Below, in pieces: positions 36,707 through 45,244 of a stretch of 64,000 nt of DNA. How positions within the stretch are numbered: position 1 is the first letter of the stretch; each line of letters begins with the position of its first letter. The position numbers were made by a program, and so were the translations under genes. Source of the DNA: Enterobacter chuandaensis (GTDB lineage: Bacteria > Pseudomonadota > Gammaproteobacteria > Enterobacterales > Enterobacteriaceae); the NCBI RefSeq assembly GCF_003594915.1, contig NZ_QZCS01000004.1, forward strand, positions 248,001 through 312,000, in the 5' to 3' direction. A model generated the notes under the pieces. The model was not told the DNA's origin. It did not search any database and saw only the letters and a list, made by a program, of their open reading frames with translations.

Positions 36707-38059
36707 GTGGCAAAAACTCTTTTACGCAGCGGTAATCTGGATGATTTTCAGGCCGTTGGCGGCGGCGGACAGGCCGTTTTTGAATCAGCGTTACAAATCC
36801 GGGAAGCGCTCCGGTTGCGCAAACAGCAGGCCATTGTCGACTGTCTGGCTATTCCTCAGGTCAACGACAGCGGCGACCGCGTAGACTGGTATTCTCCGGT
36901 GGAGGGAAGCGTCACCAGCTGGAAGGCAGCCAGTGAAGACGACCGCTATCGCGCCCTGCGCTACCTAGAAAGTACGCTTGCCAGCGTTGAGTCATTAAGC
37001 AAAAAATGCCTCCAGTCGCCCAAAACGGCACAACAGCTTTTCGGATCTCTGCTGTCGAAGGCGTTTCAGTTTCCCGGCGAGAATTTTGTTTATCTGATCG
37101 ATGGAAAGCCGATCCTCTGCTTCTGGGGCTTTGTAAACCTGAATGAAAACGCACGAGACGATGTGCTCGACTGTTTGCGTGACTCGCTGATCCCTGAGCC
37201 TGCCCCGGTTATCATTGAAGAGCCCGAGCCCGAGCCCGAGCCCGAGCCTGAGCCCGAACCGGCCATCACCTTTGAAAAAGCAGACGAGCCGCTGATTGCG
37301 CCCGTCGCCGCCGTGCGTATTACGCCGGAAGAACTGTATGAGCCGGAGCCCGCGCCGGTTGTTGCGCAACCTACTCAGGAGCCAGCGCCTGTTGCCGCCA
37401 CGAAAAAGCGTCGCGTTCCCTTGTGGACCCTGCCGGTTGCCGCCGTGATTGTGGCAGCCGTTGCCGCGCCGCTGCTGTGGCCAAAACAGGCCCCTTCGGC
37501 AGAGCCTGCTCCGGCACCGGTTCCTGAGCCCGTGGCTATCGCACCAAAACCGATCAAAGCGGTGGAGCCGCTGGCCATGAATTTACCGCTGCACCAGGCT
37601 GAGGTCGTGGCGAGCAAAGAAAAAGAACCCGCGCCTGCACCTGAAGCCGCGCCGGTGGTGATTGTCGCGATCCCGAAAGATGCCATGGTGATGGAAGCCA
37701 GTCAGGTTAAAGCCGGTTCAACGCGCTTCCTCAACGGCACCTGGCGCGCCATCCTGGACGTGAAAGATCCGATAACCGGCAAACCGCCGTCAATGCGCTA
37801 TCAAATCCAGAACAATAAAGGCTTCGCCCGCGTCGTGCACGGCGACAACATCGTCTGCCGCGCCGAGATCTTCTCCGGGCTGCACAGCAATGGCGAATTG
37901 ATGATTAAAAGTCGCGGTCATGCCCGCTGCACCGACGGTTCCCGCTACCCGATGCCGGAAGTCGCCTGTAAAGCCGGGGCCAGCGATATCGCAGAATGTC
38001 GCGCTCGCTATGATGCCAACACCGTCGTTCCACTGACGTTCAAGAAAGCAGGTGCCTGA
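36707..38059 (+). CDS. srfA: SrfA-like membrane-anchored protein of the srfABC operon
   Basis: A 450-aa protein starting at GTG. Residues 1-165 are a soluble domain; 170-186 form a (Glu-Pro)n run. KKRR at about 233-236 precedes one TM helix (about 239-258), so the N-terminal part is cytoplasmic and the rest periplasmic. A second Pro-rich stretch follows, then a C-terminal domain with four cysteines (IVCRAEIF, HARCTDG, VACKAG, AECRAR) that may form two disulfides. It overlaps or abuts srfB. Salmonella srfA was found as an SsrB-regulated gene and annotated a putative virulence protein; the biochemical function is unknown. Confidence 0.85.
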   Translation: MAKTLLRSGNLDDFQAVGGGGQAVFESALQIREALRLRKQQAIVDCLAIPQVNDSGDRVDWYSPVEGSVTSWKAASEDDRYRALRYLESTLASVESLSKKCLQSPKTAQQLFGSLLSKAFQFPGENFVYLIDGKPILCFWGFVNLNENARDDVLDCLRDSLIPEPAPVIIEEPEPEPEPEPEPEPAITFEKADEPLIAPVAAVRITPEELYEPEPAPVVAQPTQEPAPVAATKKRRVPLWTLPVAAVIVAAVAAPLLWPKQAPSAEPAPAPVPEPVAIAPKPIKAVEPLAMNLPLHQAEVVASKEKEPAPAPEAAPVVIVAIPKDAMVMEASQVKAGSTRFLNGTWRAILDVKDPITGKPPSMRYQIQNNKGFARVVHGDNIVCRAEIFSGLHSNGELMIKSRGHARCTDGSRYPMPEVACKAGASDIAECRARYDANTVVPLTFKKAGA

Positions 38060-38063
38060 TCCT

Positions 38064-41045
38064 ATGCTGGTAAATCTTTGCGACTATAAACAAAGCGTCA
38101 CGCTTATCGCCAACAGCGGCGTGCAGTTCCTGGATTTCGGCCTGACGCCGCAGGACACCGCCAGCAACGGGCGCTTCGTACGTAAAACCGCGAACGGCCC
38201 CCTTTTGCGACTCGATTTCGACCTGGTGAACGGGCGCTATACCCTGCCGGGGACAAACGGCGGGCAGCCTGAAGTGGTTAAGCCGGAAACGACAATCCCG
38301 CTGCATCAGTCCCTTGCGGTGCTTGACGGTGTCTGGCTTCCCTTGCCCTTCCTGCGCTTCAACCCGCCGCGGACCTTTGTGGAAGGACCGGATAACTGGG
38401 CGCGCGTTCAGGTGCGCAAGCTCGATAAGCCCGACACGGCTGGCAACACCCACCGCGTCACCCTCGCGCTCGACAGCCAGATCGCGGAGCATGCCACCTC
38501 CGTCCTGTCGCCGGTTGAAAACGATATCCTGAACGGAACCCGCTTTGCGCTGGCCTGGCGCGATAATGAGGTAGAAAGCTTCCTCGACCAGACCTGGATT
38601 GACGGCTGGCTGCGCGAGGCATTTACCCAGTATGCCGACGGCGTAGAAAACCGCTCTGAACGTGACCTGCATCAGGCGATGCGCAGTTTTGAATATCAGG
38701 CCCACTGGCTCAATGTACTGACCATGCTCGGTGAACAGCTTACCGTGCCGGAGGTGAAATTTGTCACCCATACGCTCAGTACCCCAGCCATTCCTGTCGA
38801 TCTGATCCTCGACGTGGGCAACACTCACACCTGCGGCGTCATTATCGAAGACCACGGTGATGCAAACGACGGGCTGCGGCAGACCGCCGAGCTGCAGGTC
38901 CGTTCGTTAAGCGAGCCGCAGTTCCTCAACGAACCGCTGTTCACCAGCCGTCTCGAATTCTCCGAAGCGCGTTTCGGCAAGCAGCACTTCTCGGTGGAAA
39001 GCGGCCGCGAAGATGCGTTTGTCTGGCCGTCGATTGTTCGCGTGGGTGATGAGGCCCGCAAGCTGGCGATGCAACGCCTGGGAACCGAAGGCAACAGCGG
39101 TATCTCCAGCCCGCGCCGCTACCTGTGGGATGAAACGCCGGTTGTGCAGGACTGGCGCTTTAGCCAGATGAACGGCAAAACCCAGCGTGAACCTCTCGCC
39201 ACGGCGTTTCCGCTGATGAACCTGATGAACGATGACGGTGAGCCGCTGTTTACGCTGCCGCGGGATGAGCGCCTGCCGGTCTTTTCGCCGCAGTACAGCC
39301 GCAGCACGCTGATGACGCACATGCTGTGCGAGCTGCTGGCGCAGGCGCTGGGGCAGATCAACAGCGTTGCTACGCGCCTGCGTCTGGGCTTCCCGGCCTC
39401 GCCGCGCCAGCTGCGCACCCTGATCCTGACCCTGCCCTCGGCCATGCCAAAACAGGAGCGCGAGATTTTCCGTCGCCGCATGTTTGAAGCTATTGCCATC
39501 GTCTGGAAAGCGATGGGCTGGCACCCGCAGGACGAGGATTTTGCCACCCGCAAACAGCAGGAAAAAAGCGTGGTGCCGGTCCCTGAAATCCAGATGGAGT
39601 GGGATGAAGCCAGTTGCGGTCAGTTGGTCTGGCTGTATAACGAAGCGATTTCCCGTTTTGGCGGCCAGACGGAAGCCTTTTTCGCCTCCCTCGCCCGCAC
39701 GGACCGTGAACCCGAGCCGGGCGTGCAGCCGGGGCGCGCCTTACGCGTCGCGTCTGTCGACATCGGCGGTGGCACCACGGATATGGCGATAACCCATTAC
39801 CAGCTTGATGACGGCTCCGGTAATAACGTCAAAATCACGCCGCAGCTGCTGTTCCGCGAAGGGTTTAAAGTGGCGGGCGACGATACCCTGCTGGACGTGA
39901 TTCAGCGCTATGTTCTGCCCGCCCTGCAAACGCAGCTGCAGAAATCAGGCATTGCGGACGCCTCGCTGCTGATGGCGTCGCTGTTCGGTGATTCTGGCCG
40001 CATTGATACCCAGGCCGTACTGCGCCAGCAAACGGCGCTTCAGCTCTTTATGCCGATTGGTCATGCCATTCTTTCCGCGTGGGAAGCCAGCGACATCGAC
40101 GATCCGCTGGCGGGCCTGCATGCCACCTTCGGCGAGCTCCTGCCGCAGAAACCAACCCGCAACGTGATGAATTATCTCCAGCAGGCAATCGATCATGCTC
40201 TGCCGGCGGGCTCAGAGGCGTTCGACCTGTTCGCCGTGCCGCTGCACGTGAACTTCCGCGAAATGCAGGATGCGATGCTGGCCGGCCAGTTTACGCTCAC
40301 CTCGCCGCTCCACGCGGTGTGCGAGGCGATTTCCCACTACAGTTGCGATGTTCTGCTGATCACCGGGCGTCCTGGCTGCCTGCCTGGCGTTCAGGCGCTG
40401 ATTCGACACCTGCAGCCGGTGCCGGTCAACCGCATCGTCTGGCTGGACAAATACCAGGTTCATGAATGGTATCCGTTCAGCCAGCAGGGACGCATTGGCA
40501 ACCCGAAATCGACCGCCGCGGTCGGGGCCATGCTCTGCAGCCTGGCGCTCGACCTGCGTCTGCCGCGCTTCAACTTTAAAGCCGCGGACATAGGCGCGTA
40601 TTCCACCGTGCGGTATCTCGGCGTGCTGGATAACACCGTCAATACCCTGCGTGAGGAGAACGTCTGGTATCAGGATATCGACCTGGATAAGCCGGGCGCG
40701 AAGCTCGACGCGCGGCTGCACTTCCCGCTGCGCGGTAACGTCACCCTCGGCTTCCGCCAGCTGGCGAACGCGCGCTGGCCCGCCACGCCGCTTTATACGC
40801 TCAGCATCAACTCGGCTGAACTGGCAAAAGCGATTGCCGGCGACGGCGTCCTGAACGTGCGGCTTAAGCTCTGCGGCGGCAGCAAGCAGGAAGGCCCGGA
40901 GTCCTTCGAGCTGAGCGATGCCTGGCTGCAGGATGGCACACCGGTTGCGCCTGACGCACTAACCTTCAAACTGAATACTCTGGCCGATCGCCGACACAGC
41001 GGTAGCCACTACTGGATCGATAGCGGGAGCGTATACCTCAAATGA
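38064..41045 (+). CDS. srfB: SrfB-like actin/Hsp70-superfamily ATPase-like protein
   Basis: A 993-aa soluble protein. Two nucleotide-binding hallmarks of the actin/Hsp70 fold are visible: LILDVGNTHT (phosphate-1 loop, near residue 250) and SVDIGGGTTDMA (phosphate-2 loop, near 566), followed by VLLITGRPGCLPGV, which resembles the adenosine loop. A GTG at 38052 is also possible; ATG 38064 was preferred from the recalled Salmonella N-terminus MLVNLCDYK. It overlaps srfC by 4 bp. The family has been called a virulence factor, but the fold suggests an ATP-driven assembly or chaperone role. Confidence 0.86.
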   Translation: MLVNLCDYKQSVTLIANSGVQFLDFGLTPQDTASNGRFVRKTANGPLLRLDFDLVNGRYTLPGTNGGQPEVVKPETTIPLHQSLAVLDGVWLPLPFLRFNPPRTFVEGPDNWARVQVRKLDKPDTAGNTHRVTLALDSQIAEHATSVLSPVENDILNGTRFALAWRDNEVESFLDQTWIDGWLREAFTQYADGVENRSERDLHQAMRSFEYQAHWLNVLTMLGEQLTVPEVKFVTHTLSTPAIPVDLILDVGNTHTCGVIIEDHGDANDGLRQTAELQVRSLSEPQFLNEPLFTSRLEFSEARFGKQHFSVESGREDAFVWPSIVRVGDEARKLAMQRLGTEGNSGISSPRRYLWDETPVVQDWRFSQMNGKTQREPLATAFPLMNLMNDDGEPLFTLPRDERLPVFSPQYSRSTLMTHMLCELLAQALGQINSVATRLRLGFPASPRQLRTLILTLPSAMPKQEREIFRRRMFEAIAIVWKAMGWHPQDEDFATRKQQEKSVVPVPEIQMEWDEASCGQLVWLYNEAISRFGGQTEAFFASLARTDREPEPGVQPGRALRVASVDIGGGTTDMAITHYQLDDGSGNNVKITPQLLFREGFKVAGDDTLLDVIQRYVLPALQTQLQKSGIADASLLMASLFGDSGRIDTQAVLRQQTALQLFMPIGHAILSAWEASDIDDPLAGLHATFGELLPQKPTRNVMNYLQQAIDHALPAGSEAFDLFAVPLHVNFREMQDAMLAGQFTLTSPLHAVCEAISHYSCDVLLITGRPGCLPGVQALIRHLQPVPVNRIVWLDKYQVHEWYPFSQQGRIGNPKSTAAVGAMLCSLALDLRLPRFNFKAADIGAYSTVRYLGVLDNTVNTLREENVWYQDIDLDKPGAKLDARLHFPLRGNVTLGFRQLANARWPATPLYTLSINSAELAKAIAGDGVLNVRLKLCGGSKQEGPESFELSDAWLQDGTPVAPDALTFKLNTLADRRHSGSHYWIDSGSVYLK

Positions 41046-43216
41046 CAGCGACGACCACCACCACTCAGGCCTTAATTGGGTGGATTAATGAGACGCGCCT
41101 GAACGCCCCTGTGCTGGATAACGATGCTGACGCCCTGCTTGCTCGCATTAACGCGGTGCAGGCGCGGGAGCAGGCCATCGAACGTGCTCTGATCCGCCGG
41201 AGCAGCATTGGGCTTTACGGTCATTCGCAAAGCGCCAAAGCGCACCTGCTGCAGTCGCTGTGCGGCAGCGGCAATGGTCGCCTGAACGTGACGCCGGGCC
41301 AGCGCACCTTTGACTATTTCTCGCATATCAATCCGGGGCACGCTCTGACAAACATGGCTATCCGCTTCACCCGGGAAAACGCAGAAGTAACGGATGAGGC
41401 GTTCCCGCTGCGTCTGAGTCTGGTCACCGAGGCCGAGCTGGTACAACTGTTTATTGCCCGCACGACGCTGCATCCGCAGATTCGCGCGGTGGATAAGGCA
41501 GTGATTGAAACGCGGCTGGAGAAATGGCGCGGCCTGCGCCAGCCTCAGAGCGTGCCCGGTATCACGGCACAGGAAGTGGGTGCAATTGCGCGTTTCTGGC
41601 AAAGCACGGTACCCGCCGCGAAACAGCAAATTGATGATGCCCTGTGGCATCAGTTTGCCCAGCTGGTCCCATCGCTCGATCTCAGCACCCGCGCCAGCGT
41701 CTGGTCGCTGCTGTGGGGTGAGCAACAGGAGTTAACCCAGCAGTGGCTGAAGCTCGCCCACGTGCTGCATCAGACCAGCCATGCGCGCGAGCTGGCCGCG
41801 CCGCTGAGCCTGCTGGTAGACAGCTTTGGCCTGCCCGGAGAAGGGTTCCTGACACACGGCACCTTAACCCAACAGGAAGCCCAGGAGACGCTGCTGCATC
41901 CGCTGAATGACGGCGAATTGCTCAACGCAATCAGCGTCCCCGTCGACGTGCTTGCCTTCCTGACCCGCGAGCTGGTTTTGCCTGTTGAGAACTGCGCGCT
42001 GGACAACGTAGACATTATTGATATTCCTGTCTTTGAAGACAGCCGTGCCGATCCGCTGCTGCAGGCTAAATACCCGTGGTTGCTTGAGCATTACCGTCAG
42101 CAGCTGCAGCCCGATGTCCTGGTTATCTGCAATGTGACAGCGCATCACGAGCAGACGGCCAAAAAAGCAAAAGCGTTAACGAACTGGGTCAAAGAGACCC
42201 AGCTTTCCGAGGAATCTGCCCTGCCGGGTCTGGTGTGGGCGATCACCCCGCATGACGCTCGTTTCACCACCCGACAGAATCTCGATGAAGCCGTACAGCA
42301 TCTGCTGGGCAAGCCAGGCCTGCACTGGGGAACACTGCAGGCGCTGGACAGCCACAGCCTGTTGCGCGTTGTCGAATGGCTGTCGCAGGCGACGCTACCC
42401 GCCCAGCGGCAGAAGCGTCTCAGCTCGCTGAAAGGCCTGTTGCGCCAGGAGCTCTCGGCGCTGATGCAGGGTTATCTGGCCCCGCTGGTTGAGGAGCCGG
42501 GTACCCGGCGTGCTCAGGCCGAAAACATGGTGCGCACGCTGCAAAGCAGCGCCGCCCGCCACGGCGAGCTACTGGAAGGTCTTCTTCCGCCCCTGAAAGC
42601 GTTTGAGGCACTGCTGGCCGTACAGCAGCCTCGCGAGGAGCAGGTCAACGGACTGTTTACGGATGCGATTGACCTGTTCGCCGATACTCCTCAGGAAAAT
42701 GCTGGCCTGCACCAGACAAAAGACAAAGCGCGTCTGGCGCACAGAGTCTGGATAAATCATCTGCGTCAGTGGAGCCGCAACGAGGCCGCTGCCGCGCGGC
42801 TTGGGCTTGAGACGGCAATGTTGCAGCACATCGCGGATGTTCTGGTGGTGACCAGCTACCGGCTGGATCTGCCTCAGCAGCTACGGCGCATTGTCGACGC
42901 GGATAAAAGCAGTGCTGCGCAACTGCATGCCGTGATGGGCAATTTCGTTGGCTGGCTGGGCTACGACCAGACGCCGTCAGCTGAGCGTCCGGCAAGCCGC
43001 ATCCGCAAAGGTCAGGCAATCTTTGTTACGCCCGTGGTTAGCAGTGCCGCGCCGCGCCTGACGCGTCTTGGGGAGCAGCCTGTTCATGCGGCCACGGCGT
43101 ACGTTTACGACTGGCTGGTTGCGCTCTATAGCAGGGCAATAGAGAACATTGATTATCAGAACCCGCATGATGTTCAGCCTGACGCACGTCGGGCACTACG
43201 GGCTTTAATCAAGTAG
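41042..43216 (+). CDS. srfC: SrfC-like protein with degenerate P-loop
   Basis: A 724-aa protein. Residues 56-70 (IGLYGHSQSAKAHLL) occupy the place of a dynamin-like Walker A motif, but the GxxxxGK(S/T) consensus reads GHSQSAKA, with Lys66 kept and both the second Gly and the Ser/Thr replaced by Ala. IIDIPVFED and DVLVICNVTAHH resemble G3- and G4-like strands, and the second half is helical. Coupled to srfB by an ATGA overlap and followed by a REP element. Known only as the third srf gene; nucleotide binding is open to doubt. Confidence 0.83.
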   Translation: MTATTTTTQALIGWINETRLNAPVLDNDADALLARINAVQAREQAIERALIRRSSIGLYGHSQSAKAHLLQSLCGSGNGRLNVTPGQRTFDYFSHINPGHALTNMAIRFTRENAEVTDEAFPLRLSLVTEAELVQLFIARTTLHPQIRAVDKAVIETRLEKWRGLRQPQSVPGITAQEVGAIARFWQSTVPAAKQQIDDALWHQFAQLVPSLDLSTRASVWSLLWGEQQELTQQWLKLAHVLHQTSHARELAAPLSLLVDSFGLPGEGFLTHGTLTQQEAQETLLHPLNDGELLNAISVPVDVLAFLTRELVLPVENCALDNVDIIDIPVFEDSRADPLLQAKYPWLLEHYRQQLQPDVLVICNVTAHHEQTAKKAKALTNWVKETQLSEESALPGLVWAITPHDARFTTRQNLDEAVQHLLGKPGLHWGTLQALDSHSLLRVVEWLSQATLPAQRQKRLSSLKGLLRQELSALMQGYLAPLVEEPGTRRAQAENMVRTLQSSAARHGELLEGLLPPLKAFEALLAVQQPREEQVNGLFTDAIDLFADTPQENAGLHQTKDKARLAHRVWINHLRQWSRNEAAAARLGLETAMLQHIADVLVVTSYRLDLPQQLRRIVDADKSSAAQLHAVMGNFVGWLGYDQTPSAERPASRIRKGQAIFVTPVVSSAAPRLTRLGEQPVHAATAYVYDWLVALYSRAIENIDYQNPHDVQPDARRALRALIK

Positions 43217-43227
43217 CCGCCTTTCCT

Positions 43228-43257
43228 GCCGGGTGGCGCTGCGCTTGCCCGGCCTAC
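43228..43257. repeat. REP element
   Basis: GCCGGGTGGCGCTGCGCTTG core between the convergent srfC and alpha/beta hydrolase genes, inverse of the copy at 14374. Confidence 0.8.
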
Positions 43258-43272
43258 ATTCCGCAACGATAA

Positions 43273-44028
43273 TTACGCCGCCATACACTCCGCTAACGTC
43301 TGCGCCAGTGCCGACGGGTTTTCCCACGACATGGAGTGCCCTGCAGCAGGGATGATTTTGACCGCAACGCCCTTCTGCTTTAGACGATCCACATCGTCAT
43401 CCGGCAGTGAGAGTTCGCCAAAAATCAACGTCACCGGGCAAGGCAACGACAGAAATTGCGTTTCCCAGTCCGGCTTAACGCCCGCCACCAGGCTCGATGC
43501 GCCGCGCCAGACAGCATAAGGTGCATTACTTTGCAGACACCCGGCCCATGCCGTTTTTTCTGCACGGAGCATGTTACCGTAACCCTGCGCCACAAATTGT
43601 TGTTCGGTTTGCGCCGCAATAGACCGGCTGAACATGCCACCGCCAGCGTGAAAATTGGGCTCCGACACGATCAGGCCTTTAACGCGCGTTGCCAGCAGCC
43701 CCGCTGTTTCTATCGCGATGCTGCCGCCCATGCTGTGGCCGTATAACCAGAAGGCATCCAGTTTAAGATGGTCAATCAGCTCCGCCACAACGCGCGCCTG
43801 ATCGGTGGTTTTGTAGCTGTAGTGCTCAGGCTTATCGCTGTAACCGCTGCCGGGTAAATCGATGAGAATCGCTCTGCGCCCGTCAAACTGAGGGTCACGA
43901 ACGACGCGGGGATATTCGTAGGAAGAGGCGCAGCCCAATCCGTGGATGAAGAGTACGGGATCGCCTGAGCCGGGCAAATCATGCCAGCGGACGGTGCAAC
44001 CCGCTTGCTGCGAGTAAAAACTGTTCAT
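43273..44028 (-). CDS. Alpha/beta-hydrolase fold protein
   Basis: A 251-aa hydrolase. VLFIHGLGCASSYEYPR is the oxyanion-hole segment, LYGHSMGGSIAIETA the nucleophile elbow (GxSxG with Ser), ILIDLPGSGYSDKP an upstream strand and PAAGHSMSWENP carries the catalytic His. The substrate cannot be assigned. The start at 44028 (AGGAG five bases upstream) was preferred to a GTG two codons earlier. Confidence 0.88.
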   Translation of the reverse strand: MNSFYSQQAGCTVRWHDLPGSGDPVLFIHGLGCASSYEYPRVVRDPQFDGRRAILIDLPGSGYSDKPEHYSYKTTDQARVVAELIDHLKLDAFWLYGHSMGGSIAIETAGLLATRVKGLIVSEPNFHAGGGMFSRSIAAQTEQQFVAQGYGNMLRAEKTAWAGCLQSNAPYAVWRGASSLVAGVKPDWETQFLSLPCPVTLIFGELSLPDDDVDRLKQKGVAVKIIPAAGHSMSWENPSALAQTLAECMAA

Positions 44029-44114
44029 AAGCACTCCTTTTACGATGCACTGTGTATTTATACAGTCATGATATCCGGAATGCCATAATCATCTTTTAAA
44101 AATGGAAGCGTGCT

Positions 44115-44288
44115 TCAGAAAAGCGATATCAGGAGCGCGACGGGGAAGCTCATCGGCCAGGTTGATCCCACCAGAAACGCGCTGAGCAGACGGATGCGTT
44201 TGCGGTCTTTAGAGAGGAACCAGGTAATTAATGCGCAGATGGAAGCCATGATTGCGTAAAAAACCAACATCTTTTGATACAACGTCAT
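44115..44288 (-). CDS. ortT: OrtT, orphan GhoT-type membrane toxin
   Basis: A 57-aa two-helix inner-membrane protein: MTLYQKMLVFYAIMASICAL is helix 1, SKDRKRIRLLSAF the short cytoplasmic loop and WPMSFPVALLISLF helix 2. Length and sequence match E. coli OrtT (YdcX), a homologue of the GhoT toxin that lacks a GhoS antitoxin partner and damages the membrane potential under stringent-type stress. No GhoS-like reading frame fits in the 240 bp upstream. The location next to patD is that of E. coli ortT. The longer reading start at 44324 was rejected on family length. Confidence 0.88.
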   Translation of the reverse strand: MTLYQKMLVFYAIMASICALITWFLSKDRKRIRLLSAFLVGSTWPMSFPVALLISLF

Positions 44289-44449
44289 TCTTAATACCAG
44301 AGCCGAAAAAATAACCGCACGCAATATGCGTCATATGTTGATACAGATCAAGTTTTTTCATTACATAATAACCACTTAAAGATTAAGGCTAATAACAACT
44401 GAGTATTTTGTATAACAAACAGGGGGAGCCACCCATTATCTTTATTGAT

Positions 44450-44472
44450 AAGATGCATGTTAAATGCACTTT
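44450..44472. promoter_or_regulatory. NsrR operator upstream of yeaR
   Basis: AAGATGCATGT, one base, AAATGCACTTT: an 11-1-11 inverted repeat that matches the NsrR consensus (AAGATGYATTT-N-AAATRCATCTT type) at 10 of 11 and 9 of 11 positions. It lies about 60-80 bp before the first yeaR start, where NsrR represses yeaR-yoaG in E. coli until nitric oxide destroys its iron-sulfur cluster. Confidence 0.82.
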
Positions 44473-44532
44473 TTGATAAATTTTCTCTTCTGCAAAGGCG
44501 TCTAATAAAAGCAGACATACATGGGAGGCAAT

Positions 44533-44859
44533 ATGCTACGTATTCCGCAGAGTTGTATTCATACCCGCTCCACCCCTTTCTGGAATAAAGACACCGCCCC
44601 CGCCGGGATCTTTCAGCGTCATCTCGACACGGGTACCCGTCCGGGCGTTTATCCCCGCCTCTCCGTTATGCAAGGTGCCGTCCGCTACCTGGGTTATGCT
44701 GATGAACATGCCCCTGAGCCCGACAGCACATTGATTATCAGGGCTGGCCACTTCGGTGTTTTTCCCCCTGAGAAATGGCATCACATCGAGGTGATGAGCG
44801 ACGACACGCTGTTCAATATTGAATTTTTCGTCGAACCAGAGGTGTTGAAGTCGCTTTAA
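44533..44859 (+). CDS. yeaR: YeaR, DUF1971 (TehB-like beta-barrel) protein
   Basis: A 108-aa cupin-like protein of the DUF1971 family, also seen fused to TehB. IHTRSTPFWNKDTAPAGIFQ, LSVMQGAVRYLGYADEHAPE and FPPEKWHHIEVMSDDTLFNI are the conserved segments; His residues in KWHHIE may bind a metal. In E. coli yeaR-yoaG responds to nitrate, nitrite and NO through NarL and NsrR. The start is at 44533, after GGGAGG; an ATG at 44521 lies upstream of that ribosome site. The role in nitrosative stress is not defined. Confidence 0.92.
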   Translation: MLRIPQSCIHTRSTPFWNKDTAPAGIFQRHLDTGTRPGVYPRLSVMQGAVRYLGYADEHAPEPDSTLIIRAGHFGVFPPEKWHHIEVMSDDTLFNIEFFVEPEVLKSL

Positions 44860-44886
44860 GCGGCTTTTATTTACGAGGTAACCCTT

Positions 44887-45240
44887 ATGCTACGTATCCC
44901 TGAGAATTTTGTTCATACCCGCTCCACGCCATTCTGGAACAAAGACACCGCGCCAAAAGCCCTTTTCACCCACCATAATACGAAAGCCAGCGTATATGGC
45001 CGTTTGTCGGTGATGCAGGGGGCGGTGCGCTATTTTGGCTTCCCGGACGCTGACGCGACCGAACCGGATCTTGAGCTGGTGATTGAAGCCGGATCGTTTG
45101 GCATCTCACCGCCGGAAAAATGGCACCGCATTGAGCTACTGACCGACGATACCTGGTTCAATATCGACTTTTTTGCCGATCCTGCTGTTACGCTTCAGGG
45201 CGCAGGCATCGGCAAAGTGGTCAATACACATAAGGAGTAA
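44887..45240 (+). CDS. Second YeaR-like DUF1971 protein (tandem paralogue)
   Basis: A 117-aa tandem copy, 27 bp after the first. It keeps VHTRSTPFWNKDTAP, LSVMQGAVRYFGF and PPEKWHRIELLTDDTWFNID, but lacks the residues between AP and YGRLSVM found in YeaR (shorter TRPGVYPRL region). It has the C-terminal extension GKVVNTHKE seen in E. coli YeaR, while copy 1 has lost it, so the two copies have diverged in different parts. It shares the NsrR-controlled transcript. Confidence 0.9.
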   Translation: MLRIPENFVHTRSTPFWNKDTAPKALFTHHNTKASVYGRLSVMQGAVRYFGFPDADATEPDLELVIEAGSFGISPPEKWHRIELLTDDTWFNIDFFADPAVTLQGAGIGKVVNTHKE

Positions 45241-45244
45241 CCGC

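Noticed and set aside
38052..38064. GTG start for SrfB four codons upstream
   Set aside because: Possible, since AAGAAAGCAG precedes it, but the ATG at 38064 gives the N-terminus MLVNLCDYK remembered for the family; the difference is only four residues.
44429..44446. Possible NarL 7-2-7 site upstream of yeaR
   Set aside because: CACCCAT matches one heptamer at six of seven positions, but the partner heptamer (TCTTTAT) does not fit, so no NarL site was listed, although NarL control is known for the E. coli gene.
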